DNA of 64,000 nt from Owenia fusiformis (taxonomy: Eukaryota; Annelida; Polychaeta; Sabellida; Oweniidae), in the NCBI GenBank assembly GCA_903813345.2, contig CAIIXF020000006.1, forward strand, positions 10,794,348 through 10,858,347, given 5' to 3'. This document shows, one piece after another, positions 34,522 to 48,700 of this stretch. How positions within the stretch are numbered: position 1 is the stretch's first letter; each line of letters starts with the position of its first letter. Both the position numbers and the translations under genes were made by a program. The notes beneath the pieces are model-generated. The model was not told where the DNA came from and made no database searches. It saw only the letters and a program-made list of their open reading frames with translations.

Positions 34522-35446
34522 CAGCTGGATATTCTCTGAAATAAAATACAGTTCATTCTGTTGTGTTGCCACCTAAGCTACCTGAGCATCTAAGATCATA
34601 TCCACAAGAAATAGGATTGACACAAAAATTCAATATGTTTCATCATTTATTTTTTATTCTTGTTCATTTATTCAGTTCATTTGACATTAAATAACGACAA
34701 CACAGTAAATCAACAGATGCTTTTCAAAAATAATGACCACATATAATTAAATATCATCAAAAGTATAGAATAGTAAATTGTAAAAATAGTAATTCAAATA
34801 ACCTCATGGTTATATCTTGTACAAGATTTTCAAGTACCTAATCCTATAGATATATATATTCAAGTCTTAAGGTAGGCGGAATGGTATGACAAACTTGTTA
34901 ATGACCAAGGGCCTTTCAATCACAGGTTTGCATAAACAGGCCCACAAGTCACCCCATGAGGTCTACTTTAAAGTCAAGATGCATGATGATCTTTATAAAA
35001 CTTATTGGTTTACTTTTAAATGAAAGAGGGTCAGTTTCGGAAATAAAATTCAAAGCTGGAAAAAATACTAACAACGATAAAAATTGTTGTTATAAGGGTC
35101 TTCCTCATTCAGTGTTGTCGTTTCAAATCCAAATGCACTTTAGCATCAATATTTTATTCATTTATTCAAATGCTATTTTGTTTATGCCAATAATAATATA
35201 ACATAAATACCCTAACATAAAATAAACATTACTTGATTGTGTAGTGCGTACACATTTCATAAGAAAATGTTCAGAGTTAGAAAGAATCATACTCAAAAAC
35301 AGTAGGCATTGTTAAAATATGGAAAAGTGATAACAATGCGACCACTGTATAAATTCATAAAGTGGGACTATTTTTCTAAAGGAAATCTACAAATATTTTA
35401 TTTTTTAAAATATTTTGAATTGATTCAATCTCTCGAATCATGAACA

Positions 35447-36046
35447 CAGTAAAACCTTCTGATGGACCTGTCTACAAGGAATGGTTTTCAAAAGAACCAA
35501 ATATTTTTTCTATCGACTTACATATGAACAGTCCCTCTCTATAAGGAAAATCTGGGCTTTTGAAAATTCATCTGTTCACAAGAAACATGGGAAATTAGTT
35601 ACACTGTGCGAATATGTGATTCTGAACAGCTCTGATTAATAAAGATAAGATTGGGATAAGCCAATTGTCAACACGGGCCTTTCACTGTTATTATCCCAAT
35701 ATCTTTTTTAATTAACCTGTTAAAATTGCAAATTGACCCTTATGCTTTCTTTCAACAAAAGTTGATTTCATCTAACAAGCTGAAATATTCTAGGGACTGA
35801 CACAGCTGTTTATAAGAGATAATAGAAATATATTTGTTGTGTGATATTGAGCCAAATCTCTTAGAATCTTTTAAGGATCAAAACTTGCAAATATCGTTAA
35901 TGCTAGAAAATTGGGTTGATAAAACTTGAATACAGGCTCTAAGCAACATTGGTTGGCTCAAAACATGGACCCTCTCTGCAAGGGATACCTTTCTGCAAGG
36001 AATTTGGGCAGTTCCAGAGAGCGTTCCTAATTCTCAGGTTTTACTG
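35447..36046. mobile_element. Pogo-like MITE, 600 bp
   Basis: It begins CAGTAAAACCTTCTGA and ends CTCAGGTTTTACTG, followed by TA. The 5' flank is 'ca', so the left TA site has decayed. CAGTAAAACC-type ends are familiar from pogo/Tigger-related MITEs. Related short copies are at 51,301-51,425 and, more weakly, 58,486-58,622. Confidence 0.55.
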
Positions 36047-36172
36047 TACCTTTTAATACTTCATAGCACAATGCGATTTACATGTGTTTGTACAGTGTAT
36101 GGATTGTTGTAATGTGACTCTTAACGACACTCAAACGTTTGGTTTTACCAACATAAGTTTGAGGAGTAGCTA

Positions 36173-38134
36173 CAGGGTGATCCAGAAGTAACGTCAAAGA
36201 CATTGTAATTTCAAAAGTATTCATCAGATCTTCATGAAATTTGGTATACATGTACCCACAACATTTCTGAGTTACCATCTCAAAGATTGGAATTCAATCA
36301 TTTCATTGGTTGAAATTATGGTTGCTATAGTAACCCGATATCGCGTAACCCGGGGCAAATTGAAGAGAAACCATAACGTTTTTGTGAATTTCTCTAATTT
36401 AAAAAGTCAGTAACATTTGAAAATGTTCATTGTTTGTTTTCTATGATTTTTATATTTGTTGCCATGGTAACAAATATGTAATAGTTGTGATGTCACAATA
36501 GGCATTCATAAAAAGCTTTCAATTTCTTTGAATTGCTTCCATCATCCATGACAAATACTAACATGACCAGGGACACTAACCCACCCAATTAAAGATGGCG
36601 CCAAGTCAGAGTAAAATAGAGCAAAGAACAAACATTAAGTTCTGTGTAAAGTTGGGGAAAGGTGTAAAAGAGACTATAAGACAGATAAAGAAGGCATATG
36701 GTAAAGCTGCCATTGCTGAGAGAAACATTTACAGGTGGTTTAACAAGTATTCCAGTGGATATGATGAAGTGGTAGACAAGCAGCGAGGAGGCAGGCCAGT
36801 GTCGTCATTCGATGATCAAACCATCAAAGCAATTGAAGCTGATGTTATGGACAATAGGCAAATTTCTATCAGAGAATTGGCTGAAAAACACGATCTGAGC
36901 TATGGGACTGTGCAACGGATACTGACAAAGAACTGTCTGTTAAAGAAGGTGTCTGCTAAATGGGTGCCGCATGACTTGACACAGGAGCAGAAAGACCGGC
37001 GTGTTAAGGCTTCAAGGGACTTTCTTGCAAAATATCGGAGAGATGGAGATGACTTTCTTAACAAGATCATTACGAGTGACGAATCATTGCTATCATTCTA
37101 CATCCCAGAGACCACGCAACAAAGTTCATCGTGGAAACATGACAACTCCCCAACACCAACCAAGCCTAAAATAGTACCAGGAATTCCACAAAAGAAACAA
37201 ATGGTTGTGACATTCTTTGACATTAGAGGAATGGTGTTAACCCATTTTGTTCCCATTGGCCAGAGAATTAATGCCGTTTACATTGCAAAGGTAAGATATC
37301 ATTTGTTCTAATAATACATCATACTGTGAATTTTATTTTTAAATTAAAGTATTTAAATGTTGTTCACTGTCAATATAATTATAACTCCATGGCCATGATT
37401 CAAATCCAAATCCAATCAATGAAACAACTGGTTTAACAACCATTAAACATTTGTTTTTCAGGTTCTGAAGCGTGATCTTCAACGTTCCCTGAGGAAAAAG
37501 CGTCCCGGACATCTGCAGCAGTTTATCTTGCATTGGGACAATGCCCCTACGCACACTGCAATCCTGACCAGCAACACAGTCCAAACACTTGGATTTCAAC
37601 AACTTGAACATGCCCCTTATTCACCTGATCTTGCCCCCAGTGACTTTTATTTGTATGGGGAACTAAAAAGAAACCTTAGTGGAAATAATTTTCAATCCTG
37701 TGAGGAATTGAAAAATGCCGTAGTACTAGCCCTACAAGGAATGAGTTCTAATGGATTTAATTCTGTGTTCAAGGAATGGGTATCCAGACATGAGAAATGT
37801 GTTGCAAATGGTGGCAATTATGTAGAATGAACTATTATTAGTAACTGTGCAATAGTATGATTTATATTGTTGTGAAATAAAATGTTGAGGATATAACAAT
37901 TTCAGATCTTGTTGATATTTTGAGATTACGCATTACACGTTAAGTAATTTGCCCCGGGTTACGCGATATCGGGTTACTATAGCAACCATAATTTCAACCA
38001 ATGAAATGATTGAATTCCAATCTTTGAGATGGTAACTCAGAAATGTTGTGGGTACATGTATACCAAATTTCATGAAGATCTGATGAATACTTTTGAAATT
38101 ACAACATCTTTGACGTTACTTCTGGATCACCCTG
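36173..38134 (+). mobile_element. Complete mariner transposon with 189-bp inverted repeats
   Basis: A 1962-bp element between TA dinucleotides (36,171-36,172 and 38,135-38,136). The arms 36,173-36,361 and 37,946-38,134 are inverse copies that differ at two adjacent bases only (ACA against ATG in 'caaag..ttg'). The outer end is CAGGGTGATCCAGAAGTAAC. It encodes its own transposase with an intron and its own AATAAA at 37,876. It sits between the convergent reductase and TTC17 genes, about 1.6 kb beyond the TTC17 stop codon. Confidence 0.95.
36595..37830 (+). CDS. Mariner transposase, intact, one intron (354 aa)
   Basis: Cut-and-paste transposase of the Tc1/mariner superfamily. Exons are 36595-37290 (232 codons) and 37462-37830 (122 codons and stop TAA... 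read as TGA at the end of NYVE). The 171-bp intron has GTAAGA and TTTTTCAG borders in phase 0. The N-terminal part has two helix-turn-helix-like regions (about residues 15-50, containing RNIYRWFNKYSSG, and 75-115, containing SIRELAEKHDLSYGTVQRIL). The catalytic residues are D in ITSDESLL, D in ILHWDNAPTH and D in YSPDLAPSDFYLYG. Thirty-four residues separate the second and third, the D,D34D spacing of true mariners. The canonical WVPHDLT linker motif is present. No stop or frameshift breaks the frame. Length matches the family (about 345-355 aa). An intron in a mariner transposase is unusual, and the frame cannot be completed without removing it. Confidence 0.93.
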
Positions 38135-38136
38135 TA

Positions 38137-39300
38137 TATACAGAAAGTATAAAAATAAGAAAAGTATTTCATATCCACTGATTGTAGGTATAAAATAAAT
38201 AGGCTTCAATACTATAGGCTCAATAGTACCACACACATCAGGGAATCTGAACTAGCAAAATCTTAGCAGAACAATCTACACAGACAGAGAGATGATAATA
38301 ACATAGAACACAATAATAAGCGAAAACAAAAAAGTTATTGGTTCATTATGCAACATTTAAAGGCTCCATAAGACCACCTTATGGTGGAGGGCTGGGATTT
38401 GGCATACAGTATTGTCCCAGGGGCTGGGATTTTGACAGTACTCTATCCCAGGGCTAGGGACTTTTGAAGTGCATATTCCCAGGAATTTTGACCAGTATTA
38501 TTTGAGCAGTTATTATTATTCTCCAAGATAGGGAAATTGACTCACTAGGTTGCTCCCCAGCTAAAGAATTTGATAGCCAAATTTTAATTTTAAAACCTCA
38601 ATCCCTTCCCATGTGAAGGGTCTCATGCAATCTCAGGCAAAACTGTCTGACTGCAGTGCAGTGCTTTATCTTTCTGCCAAAACAAAAATTACAAAATACA
38701 ATGTAGGCATAAATTAATAATAAATTAAATACTGACAAGAAATATTGGCTGACTTGATGTTTTTCTAAACATAAACGTTGGCACTTGGCTCACATGGAGA
38801 TGGTCTTTCAATAAAAGTGGCAGCTTAAAATATTTCAAGAAAAGTGTCCAAAAAGTTGATAAATACCAATAGGCTATAAAAAATCAACTCTTTTAAGCTG
38901 TTAACTGATACTATTTGTAGCCTAACCCAAATTTGGACACTTAGCCTGACCTAAAGCACAACTGTGATCAATTTATATCCTAAAGAGACCTCATAAGACA
39001 TTTTGGAAGTAAAACCATTTGAGGATCAACGATGAGCCACCAAAGGTTTGCCCATGTGAGCTTAAAACATCCACTGAAAATCATCAAAAGCTACCTGTGT
39101 GAATAAATAAGCTTGTGTTAGTGTAAAACTGTCTAAAGCATACAGCACCAATGTAAACTGACCAGAATATCCAAGCACCACTTTTGGAATGATCTGTTAC
39201 CTTTTGGAGTTTAAAGTTTTGGTTAGTCAAAATCTTTAAAAGATTTCTTACATTTCATATTATGTGGTTGGATGTTTTTTAGTTGTTCTTCTGAAAGTTA
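38137..39300. other. Region between mariner and TTC17 3' end
   Basis: AT-rich, with a short internal repeat of 'ggctgggattt', 'tcccagg' near 38,385-38,490. No exon or RNA gene was recognised. The distal TTC17 3' UTR may extend into it. Confidence 0.35.
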
Positions 39301-39302
39301 AT

Positions 39303-39308
39303 CTTTAT
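39303..39308 (-). terminator. Candidate TTC17 poly(A) signal
   Basis: The minus strand reads AATAAA within 'gtcaataaagatta', about 415 bases after the stop codon. It is the first clear signal downstream. Confidence 0.45.
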
Positions 39309-39721
39309 TGACATAAGCAGCCAACTAATAACAAACAACCAATGGTACAAACAACATAAATCATACTTTCTGTCCCTCAACCCGTGCCATTCTTACAGAC
39401 AGTGCAATAAATACTTTAAAATATAATTTAAAAACAAAAATCTGTCTATTTCAATATGTTACTGTGTGACAAAAATAAGTGGACCACAAACGTGGGAGGC
39501 ATCTATATAACATAGACATTGTTCCTTGCACGTTGATAAATATACAGACTAAATTCTGTATTGAATTAAATATTCATACTTTTCATGAACTAAACAAGCA
39601 TACAAATTAAACAATATCACATTTACGCAATGGGACTATCTCTTATTGATTGTACACTGTACAGTCTATCCAATGTAAGGGGTCAAAAAATCAAATAACG
39701 CAAATTATTTTAACATGACTC

Positions 39722-42700
39722 CTAAGTGGTCTTTCGGGACTTCTTAAAGATATGTGGATTGCTGAGAACCTTATTACACATGATTGAGCGCAACCTGGCC
39801 CTAGCTGGAGCAAATGTCTCTTGTAAACTCATTGTTGACTCGTAAAACATTGTTGACTTCTCCCAGTTGCTCTGGAAATAAAAATGATAATTGATTTTTT
39901 TTCTGGGAGTGGTTACATTATTCTAACAAGGCATTCACATGACAAAATGTCACCATTTGATATTTATGGACCTTAAATACTTAAAAAATACTAAGATACA
40001 GGAAAACATAACATATTTTCACTGACATTCAGTTTAAAAGTACTGTATTTCTATTTTACTTGCTTATTTATTTTTTTTTGAATATATAAAAAATATAAAC
40101 TTACTCAATTACATAGTATCTTTCATGACATCAAATACATGACAAAGTTAAATTACAATAAAACAAGTTTTAATAATGCTGAAGTGAATGGTTAATTGGA
40201 AAACTCTGCTCACCTTTGCAGCATATATGTTAGCCATAGTGAAGTGAATAACCACAAGATGGGGAGATATATCAAGGGCCATGTTTGTGACAATCACTGC
40301 ATCATTCAAGTGTCCTGATTTATGTAAGATGTTTGCTAAACTCACAAGTGTAATATCCTGAAAGTTGAAATTTCATTTTTATTTTCAGGTCAGAGTAATA
40401 AGGGTACAAAAGAAGCTTTGGTCCACAGACCAGATGATAATTTGTTTAAGCAAAATTACATGACATTTGGTCCATAAATCAATTTTGATCAAGCAGTAGC
40501 TCTGAAACATTATGTTTACAGTATACTGTAAATATATGAGGGTTATGAAATGGGAGATTTTGGATAAAGGGGATTTGCCGAGGGAAATATAGATATTTTA
40601 CTGACGGCTGGAGGGTCCGTGGTTTGAAAATCATGTTTCCCAATAAGATATCAGTTGTATATCCCACTGTTATGTGCCTGAAACCTCACTTGTCATAGGA
40701 TAAAATAAGATAGGTGATTATAACGAAGATACTGGTATGTTCATAATACACAATCAGTCATATATGAGTGCAATTATTATCCACTTAATGATAATACTGC
40801 TGCTCCAACTTGAGCCATGGGTGCAACTCTACATACCTTCATGTCATCTGGAGCATGGTGCAATGCCAGTCTAAGACAATCCACTGCCTTTTCCGCCACC
40901 CCCTCCACTCTCCAGTACAGAGCAGCAAGATTTGCAAGCACCCATGAGTCAGGAGTCTAGAGTGTAAAGAGAAACATCATAATGTTTGTAATTCCTTCTT
41001 TTGGGTCTAAAATACAGAGAATCATTCCAGAGAATATATACTTCCTAGTTTCCTAGTTAAGAAAAGCAGCATTCTGAAGATGGTGGGCATTAGAGTTTGC
41101 AGTATATAGGGGTTTAAAACGCAATATGGTTCAAGTATATGAAATGGGCTAAGCACCTTCAGGATCATGAATGAACATTATTCCTTTCAGGGTTTGTTGA
41201 TTTAACATAGATCACATCTTGGCCAATTCATTTTACCATGGATAACTTGTTAACTTGAACTACATTTGTATTTTGTAAATATCTATTTTTTGAAGACAAA
41301 AGAAGAGAAGAAAAAAGAACTAATTACTATCTTTTTGGATATGTGGACATTTGCTATTATCTAAAAATGTACAACAATCTCGTGTGAAAATTTAAATTCA
41401 ATATGATTATGCATTTTTGAACCAATTATAAATAAATTCTAGATAAAAATACAAAAAAACAGACAGGTATAACTCTTAATCCTTCTCTTAATCAAATATA
41501 AACTTACCTCATTAAGAGCTCTAGCTATCCTCGTTGCCATGACATCAGTTGGCTGAGATTCTTTCCCCAATTCTTGTAAAACCTGCAAAATCAATATCAT
41601 GTTTTATTCAATTCAAAATATAGCTTTCACGGCAATTAAATCTGAAAAAAAATTAAAGACATTTTAGTCAGAAAATGTTTTCTGGCAATAAAAATTCTGA
41701 ATGGATACATCTAGACTGGATATTATTTCTTATTTGAAGAGTGTACTAGACAAAATTCTTTTAAAGGGAAATGTCCTAAATTAAAGCAACTGAATGTTTC
41801 CACAATAAAACCTCCTTGAAATGAATACTGAATATGTTCACATTAAGGGGAGGCATCAAAAGTTCAATGTCTGATAGAAAACTAAATAAATCTAGTTTGG
41901 GGGAGGGGGTCAAAGCTATTTCAGTTTGCTATCCGTCAAATGACAGAGTACGAGTCACTAAAACATGTGAAAAGTCCGCAATCAACTTTCATTGTATTTA
42001 GTTTTAAGGGGGAGGGGGGGGGGTCCAACTCAAAACTAGATTTATTTAGTTTCCTATCAGACATTGAACTTTTGATGCCTCCCCTAAGAAGTGGTCTAGT
42101 TGAGCGGTTCTCCAGCAGGGTGTCCAATCTTGTGTTTCAGGATGATCACTTTAAAAACCTTTTCATTTCATGAGAAGTAGTTTGACCAAGTCTTTCAATA
42201 ATTAACTGTTCTAATTACATTCACAGCATTACCATTTATGATTCACAAACATAGGTTTTACTGTATTCACCTTTTTGAGGCCAAGTTCAGGGGAATATTT
42301 GAGGTGTTTTCTCTGAGATATGCCTTCAAGGTGGTCCAGTGTGTGGGCAGATGCACCAAAGTTTGTAGCACATTCAGGCTCAATGAAGTTTCTCTTAATT
42401 CGTGTTTCAAAGTCCAAGTAATCAGCAAGACTGAAAATATGGAAGGTTACTTATTACCATAAAAATACAAATATTACATTTACAATGCAGTTTTAGTAAA
42501 ACACAATAAAGTGCATATATTATCCATAAAAGATTCACAGGTGACAAAAAAGCATATTAAAAATAACAATATGATAGAAATGTCAGGAAATGTGATGATA
42601 ATAAAAGGTGTAATGGTGCATCATTAACTGACTTTATTCATTAGAATATAGCACCTGTACTACCTGTGATAAAACACTGTTTTGCATTTTTCCTTAATAA

Positions 42701-45700
42701 GATAGATGTAGATTTTCAAATATAGCAAACAAACAATTAAACAAACAGTACAACTGTTGCCATATACAGTATACATACATACTTCTGTATAGATTCATCA
42801 CAGTGACTATGGTAATATATTAAAAAATTCAACGTCATTTACGTTATTTATTTTCTTAATGTAATCTTGATAAGTAAATGAAGTTGAGTTATTTAGTACA
42901 TACTGTTATGCAACTCTTTAAACAAAAATTGCGATTTTAATTTAGAACAGACCCCAAATCTTTTACAGGTCAAAGATCAAAAGTTCAGATAACTCCCCAA
43001 GATCTTACATTGTATTACCCCTTTGAATAAAACTTCATAATAAGAGAATTTTATAAGTTGTAAGTAACTGATGGATAAAATGTTACAGATGATCGTATCT
43101 TATTTTGTTAATGCATTTATTCAAGATGATGTTAATGTGCATTTTTATTTCTGATTCCATCAGCTTCACTAATGGGATGTTACTATCACTAATGATTATG
43201 CATCGATTGAAGATGAAAATGTTTGTGTCCACAGCTGGTTTCAGCTTCATTATGCAATGGGGATCATACTTGTATGTACAGTAAAACCTGTCAAATCTGA
43301 ATGACATGAGAGCAGCCAAAAATGTTCGGATAACCAGTTGAGAAACACATTTCAGAAAGTGTTTGGTGTTTGGATTAGAGATGTGCTTAGATTTCTTGTA
43401 TCTTGTCTTGATTATATATGTGAGGACTGCTTTTAGAGATATTAAATGATTTTCTTTGACTTTTCTATTAAAAAAATGAGTAGATCACCTTCCTAATTAA
43501 AAGTATTTTGAGTAAAACCGGTATTAGAGTTATCACCCGGACACACAAACGAATGGATGGATGAACAGACTGACAGATGGCTTTCCTCTATCCTCCTCGA
43601 ACTTCATTTGGTGGATAATAAAATAGCATTTACAAAATGTACTTAGATCTCTCAATATTGTAATTATACAAAGGAAAGTTTTGTTCATTTATATTTAAAA
43701 AAAAAAAAAAATAGATAAAATAAAGTATACCTTTTATTTCGTTTTTAAGATAATTATTTAAATGAACCAAACTTTCCTTTGTATGACCTAAACATGTTGT
43801 GTATATAAAATTTTGTTCCAACGAGGTTCGGATAGATGTTTCATTTCATTCCAAATATATTGTAACAAGAACAAAAGACAGTTTCTGATGTGTTTTCTAT
43901 AACAATGTACAGAACAAAGTACATGCAAATGAATATTTTCAACTTAAATTGTTATAAAATACAAAAGATGGCCATTTGATTGATAATGTGTAAATTTTTC
44001 AGAATTTTTTGATGACTGATTTAAGAAAAAATGTGTTAAATTAGTTCAGCATATCACTACGAATCCTTTGGGCAAACCTTTTGCAAAATAGGCTTTGATG
44101 GCTGGATTAGTGACAGCATAATCGATTGTATTATCTTTCTAAGATTATGCATGGGGCTAAGAAACCCATTTGTTTTTGTGGTCACAAAATTCACAGAACT
44201 AAAGTTACAGCTGTCTGAAAAAGTTTGCAATACGATTTGCCTGGTTAAATGTAGAAATTTCTGTAAGAGAATATAGATGTGGTTATTCAAAATGTGTTTA
44301 TATTTAAATATTTACAAATAAGGTTCTAAGTAAACAACTCATTGGCAAAGTATTTCTGAACTAGACAGCAGCAACACCAAAGCGTAGCAAATCCCATCGA
44401 ACAGCCATGGCTTGCAAAGTATATACCAAAAATGTCAGCCATTTTTCAAAATGGCCACCTTCTAGACAGTGTGCCATGCTTATAGTATTCACATACCAAA
44501 TATGAACAGAACTGCTCCACTACTTTTCGAGTTATAGTAAAATACCTTAAAATGGCAGCCATTTTTCAAGATGGCCGCCATGTACCAAAAGTGTCATTAG
44601 ACAGTGTGCCATGCTTATATTATTCACATACCAAATATGAACAAAATCGCTCCACTACTTTTCGAGTTACAGTAAAATACGTTAAAATGGCGGCCATTTT
44701 TCAAAATGGCCGACTTCTACCAAAAGTTCATTAGACAGTGTGTCATGATTATAGTATTCACATACCAAATATGAACAAAATCGCTCCACTACTTTTCGAG
44801 TTATAGTAAAATACCTTAAAATGGCGCCAGTTTTCAAAATGGCCGCCGTGTACCAAAAGTATCATTAGACAGTGTGCCACGCTTATATTATTCACATACT
44901 AAATATGAACAAAATCGCTCCACTACTTTTCGAGTTATAGTAAAAATCGTAAAATAACAAGTAAAGGCCGCCATTTTTCAAGATGGCTGCCATGTGCTTC
45001 TTTACTCGTAATGGATACATTTCTAGCTTTATTAATGTCCTATTTAATTTTTTTACATTTAAAACAAATTGCTATTACAGTTTTACATATTGCACCTAAA
45101 TTACTGTAAAATCGGCACTAAAATGGCCGCCATTTTCAAATGAGAGGCCATTTTGAAAATCAGCTTTCGAGCAGAACTTCTACCCCCATAGGGTATATGT
45201 GTACAAAATATGAATAAAATCGGGCCAATGGTATTTGAGTTATAGCCCGGACGGACGTACGTACGTAAGGAAGTACGTACGGACGGACGGAGGCGTTCCC
45301 TATATCCCTCCGAACTTTGTTCGATGGGATAATAATTAGACATTATCTTTTAACAGAACATAAGCATCACGTGAAAATAAAATGTAGGATATTCAAATCC
45401 AACTCATAAATCCAATTCCATAAATCTACTTGTTAAATTACCCATATCTATCTGAATTTCTTATTTAGTGTTTACAAGCAAGGACATCTGCAAAGAGGTA
45501 AGATATGTGAAATTCTCTCTGAAACAATGCAACTTGTGTGGAATTTATAACTTTTCCATTCAAAATCGTGTTAAAGGAGCAAATTGATAGATTTGATATT
45601 TTTATCATAGATTTGTATTCAGTATATATGTAATGAATGTAATATAGGATTGATTTAGCTTAAATTTAAAATATGAATAGACACTGTATTGTAGGGGATT

Positions 45701-48700
45701 TCCAACCAAAAAGTCAACACAATATACTTAAGCACATTTTTACTTCCGATTTAAATATTAATTTTGTCATAAAATCAACAAACAACACCTTTAGCAAAGG
45801 GTTCAGACCCTGACAGTTGGTATGTATATAAGGGTTATGTACTTGGTCCCTTCGGTCCCTCGGGGAGATATGAATATATCCCTCAAGATATACCCTATAC
45901 CCAAAACCGACCGTACATAACTGGTGTATCTCATACTTGAGTGGGTTTGGTGTAGATGTAACCTTTGACACCTTTTTCAAATGACAAAATAGGCCTATAG
46001 TAAAAGCAGAATTTATAATTAACATTTTCGTAATATTCCTTTAGTTCAATACAATGAAACCGTAACATTTGAATTTTTTAAACTTTCAGAATTCAAAACT
46101 TCAAACTTTTATAGGATAGGTATAGATATGGTGAACTGAATTCAACAATGTTTTTCTCTTAAACCAATTATTGAAAACATTCTGTAAAAAAACATGGTCC
46201 TTTATGTGATGCTGACTGATTGACAACAATTTAATGCAAAAATTATTTATATATATTTTATAAAACTGTTTTTGTTAACATTTTTTGTTTTTTGGTGAAA
46301 TTGATTTTTGTTCCTTTCTACCAATTCTTGAGAATGAAATAAAATGTCTTTCCGAACCTTGTTGGAACAAAATAGCATATACAACATTTTCTTAGATCTC
46401 TCAATATTATAGTTATACAAAGGAAATTTTGGTTTATTTAACAAAAAGTATGCAAAACCTCCCAAAATATATAAAAATTAAGATAAACCCTTTATTCCAT
46501 TAACAAAATACTTTTTTGAAATCAAAAGATGACCATTAAATTGACGATGTGTAAAATTTTCAAAATGTTTTGATGAATGGTTTAAGAGAAACATGGTGTC
46601 TTCAAAAAGTTTACCATATCGATACCACTCCTTTTTTGATATTTAAACTTTTTTATACTTTTGAATGATTCCCTGGAGCGGGATCGATATATTATATCTA
46701 CCCATATTTGACCTGGAGCGGGACATATAAATATGAATCGTATGAATCACAATGTAAACAAATATCAAAAGACGAATTGTCCCCTGTGCCTCTTTAAAAA
46801 TCAGCCAAATTAATTAATTTATTTATCTTTTCAACAGTACAAGTAAAACCAGCAGTATCCAAGGACCTCTACAGTATGCTTCTGAAACTGACATTCCTCT
46901 TTTTTATAATGGCTTCTGTGTGTATAGAAGCATGGGGGTAAGTAAAACTTTCTTTTCTAGAATGACATATTAATTTGCTAAACAAATCACTTAAGATAAC
47001 ATTGACATATATGTATAAACGATTATGCACTGGGCAAGTTTAATTCAATTGGGAATAAGTGTATCTCCCTCAGGAAAATATGTTTCTATAATTGATCATA
47101 AATTACAGATAAGTAGGTATGCCATACATTGTAATATACAAAAGCCATTTAATCTCTTATTCACTTATTCATGCGGTACAAACTTCGACCGTTAATTTGA
47201 ATTTTTGACCTACCGGATGTTTGAAAATCAAGGATTACGAGTCTCGTACTGCACCGTTTTTCTTCAAACTTGTTCCATTCAAAGCATAACAAAAATCCCC
47301 TTCTGTTAGTACATTATTCTCTTAAACAGAGTCCCTACTTCCAGCGGCATTTTGGTCCCCAGCTGTAAGAAGGCCTTTTAACAGCTGGGGACCAAAACGC
47401 TGCTAGAACGAGGGACTCTTTACAATAAAGTAATGCACCGACAGAAAGGCAATTTTGTTTTGCTTTTAATGGTATACGTTTGAAGAAAAACGGTGTAGTA
47501 TGAGACTCGCAATCCTTGATTTTCGAGCATCTGGTAGGCCAAAAATTCAAATTAATGGTTGAAGTTTGTACCGCGTGTTATTTGACATAGAAGTAAATTA
47601 TTAAAAATCTTAAATAAAGTCAAAATGTCCGATTGAATCAAAAATGTCAAAGAAACAAAAATGTCACATTTTGAGACAATCCTCATCGCTATATGTCAAA
47701 TCAAGCATTATACACATATATTTCAGAGCAAAATATATGCCTGAGGATTATAACAGATTGTCACCTAGTGAGTGCAAAGGAAGATGTGGCAAAAACGAAG
47801 TATGCTGCAAGTTGAAACCAAGGATCATCAAAGACCAAAAACAAAAAGTTTGTCTGCAAGATTGTGGAGGTCATTATTCATTGAATTCTTTTAACTTTGA
47901 TTAACATATAAGGGGATCTATATCTGCAGCATTCAAAAATGATGCTAAGTTATATGAACAAGAATATTATTTCAAAAGTACAGTATTTCATTAATCAATA
48001 ATCCAAAAACTGATCACGGAATATTGTTAAAACTTTAAAATATGAAATGTTCACAACCTAAATTATACACCATATATTGAAAGAATAAAATGGACTTAAA
48101 TGTAACTGTAATTAACTGTTGAGTTCAAAATGTATTTGCAATGGCATTTAGAACTGTCAATTGATAATGAAAAATTCAGATGATATAATTATGTGCTTTA
48201 ACATATAAAAATACAGTACTAAAAGAATCTCTCAACATAATTTGTTTGAAATATTTGAAAGGATTTGTCATCAACAAATTCTGAAACTTTTACACATCGT
48301 CAATCTAATGATCATCTTTTGAATGGTAACAATTTAATTTGAAAAAAAAAATATACTATTCCCTATATTGTTTTAGAAAACACATCAGACACTTCTTTTT
48401 TGTTCTTGGTATCATATGTTCGGAATGAAACGAAACATCTATCCCAACCTCATTGGAACAAACAACATATACACAACGTGTTTACCCAACCTCATTGGAA
48501 CAAAACAACATATACACAACGTGTTTAGGTCTCTCAATATTGTAATTGTACAAAAGAAAGTTTTGTTGATTTAAACAAGGCATATGACATGAACGAGATC
48601 CAACCATTGAAAAAACTTCAAAATAGCCACCAGAAAACAAATTTACCAAAACCACCCAAAAGTTAATTAGCTCTAGAACTTGATATCCTCTATCATGTGT

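Noticed and set aside
37339-37611. 90-aa minus-strand frame in the mariner
   Set aside because: Shadow of transposase exon 2 on the opposite strand.
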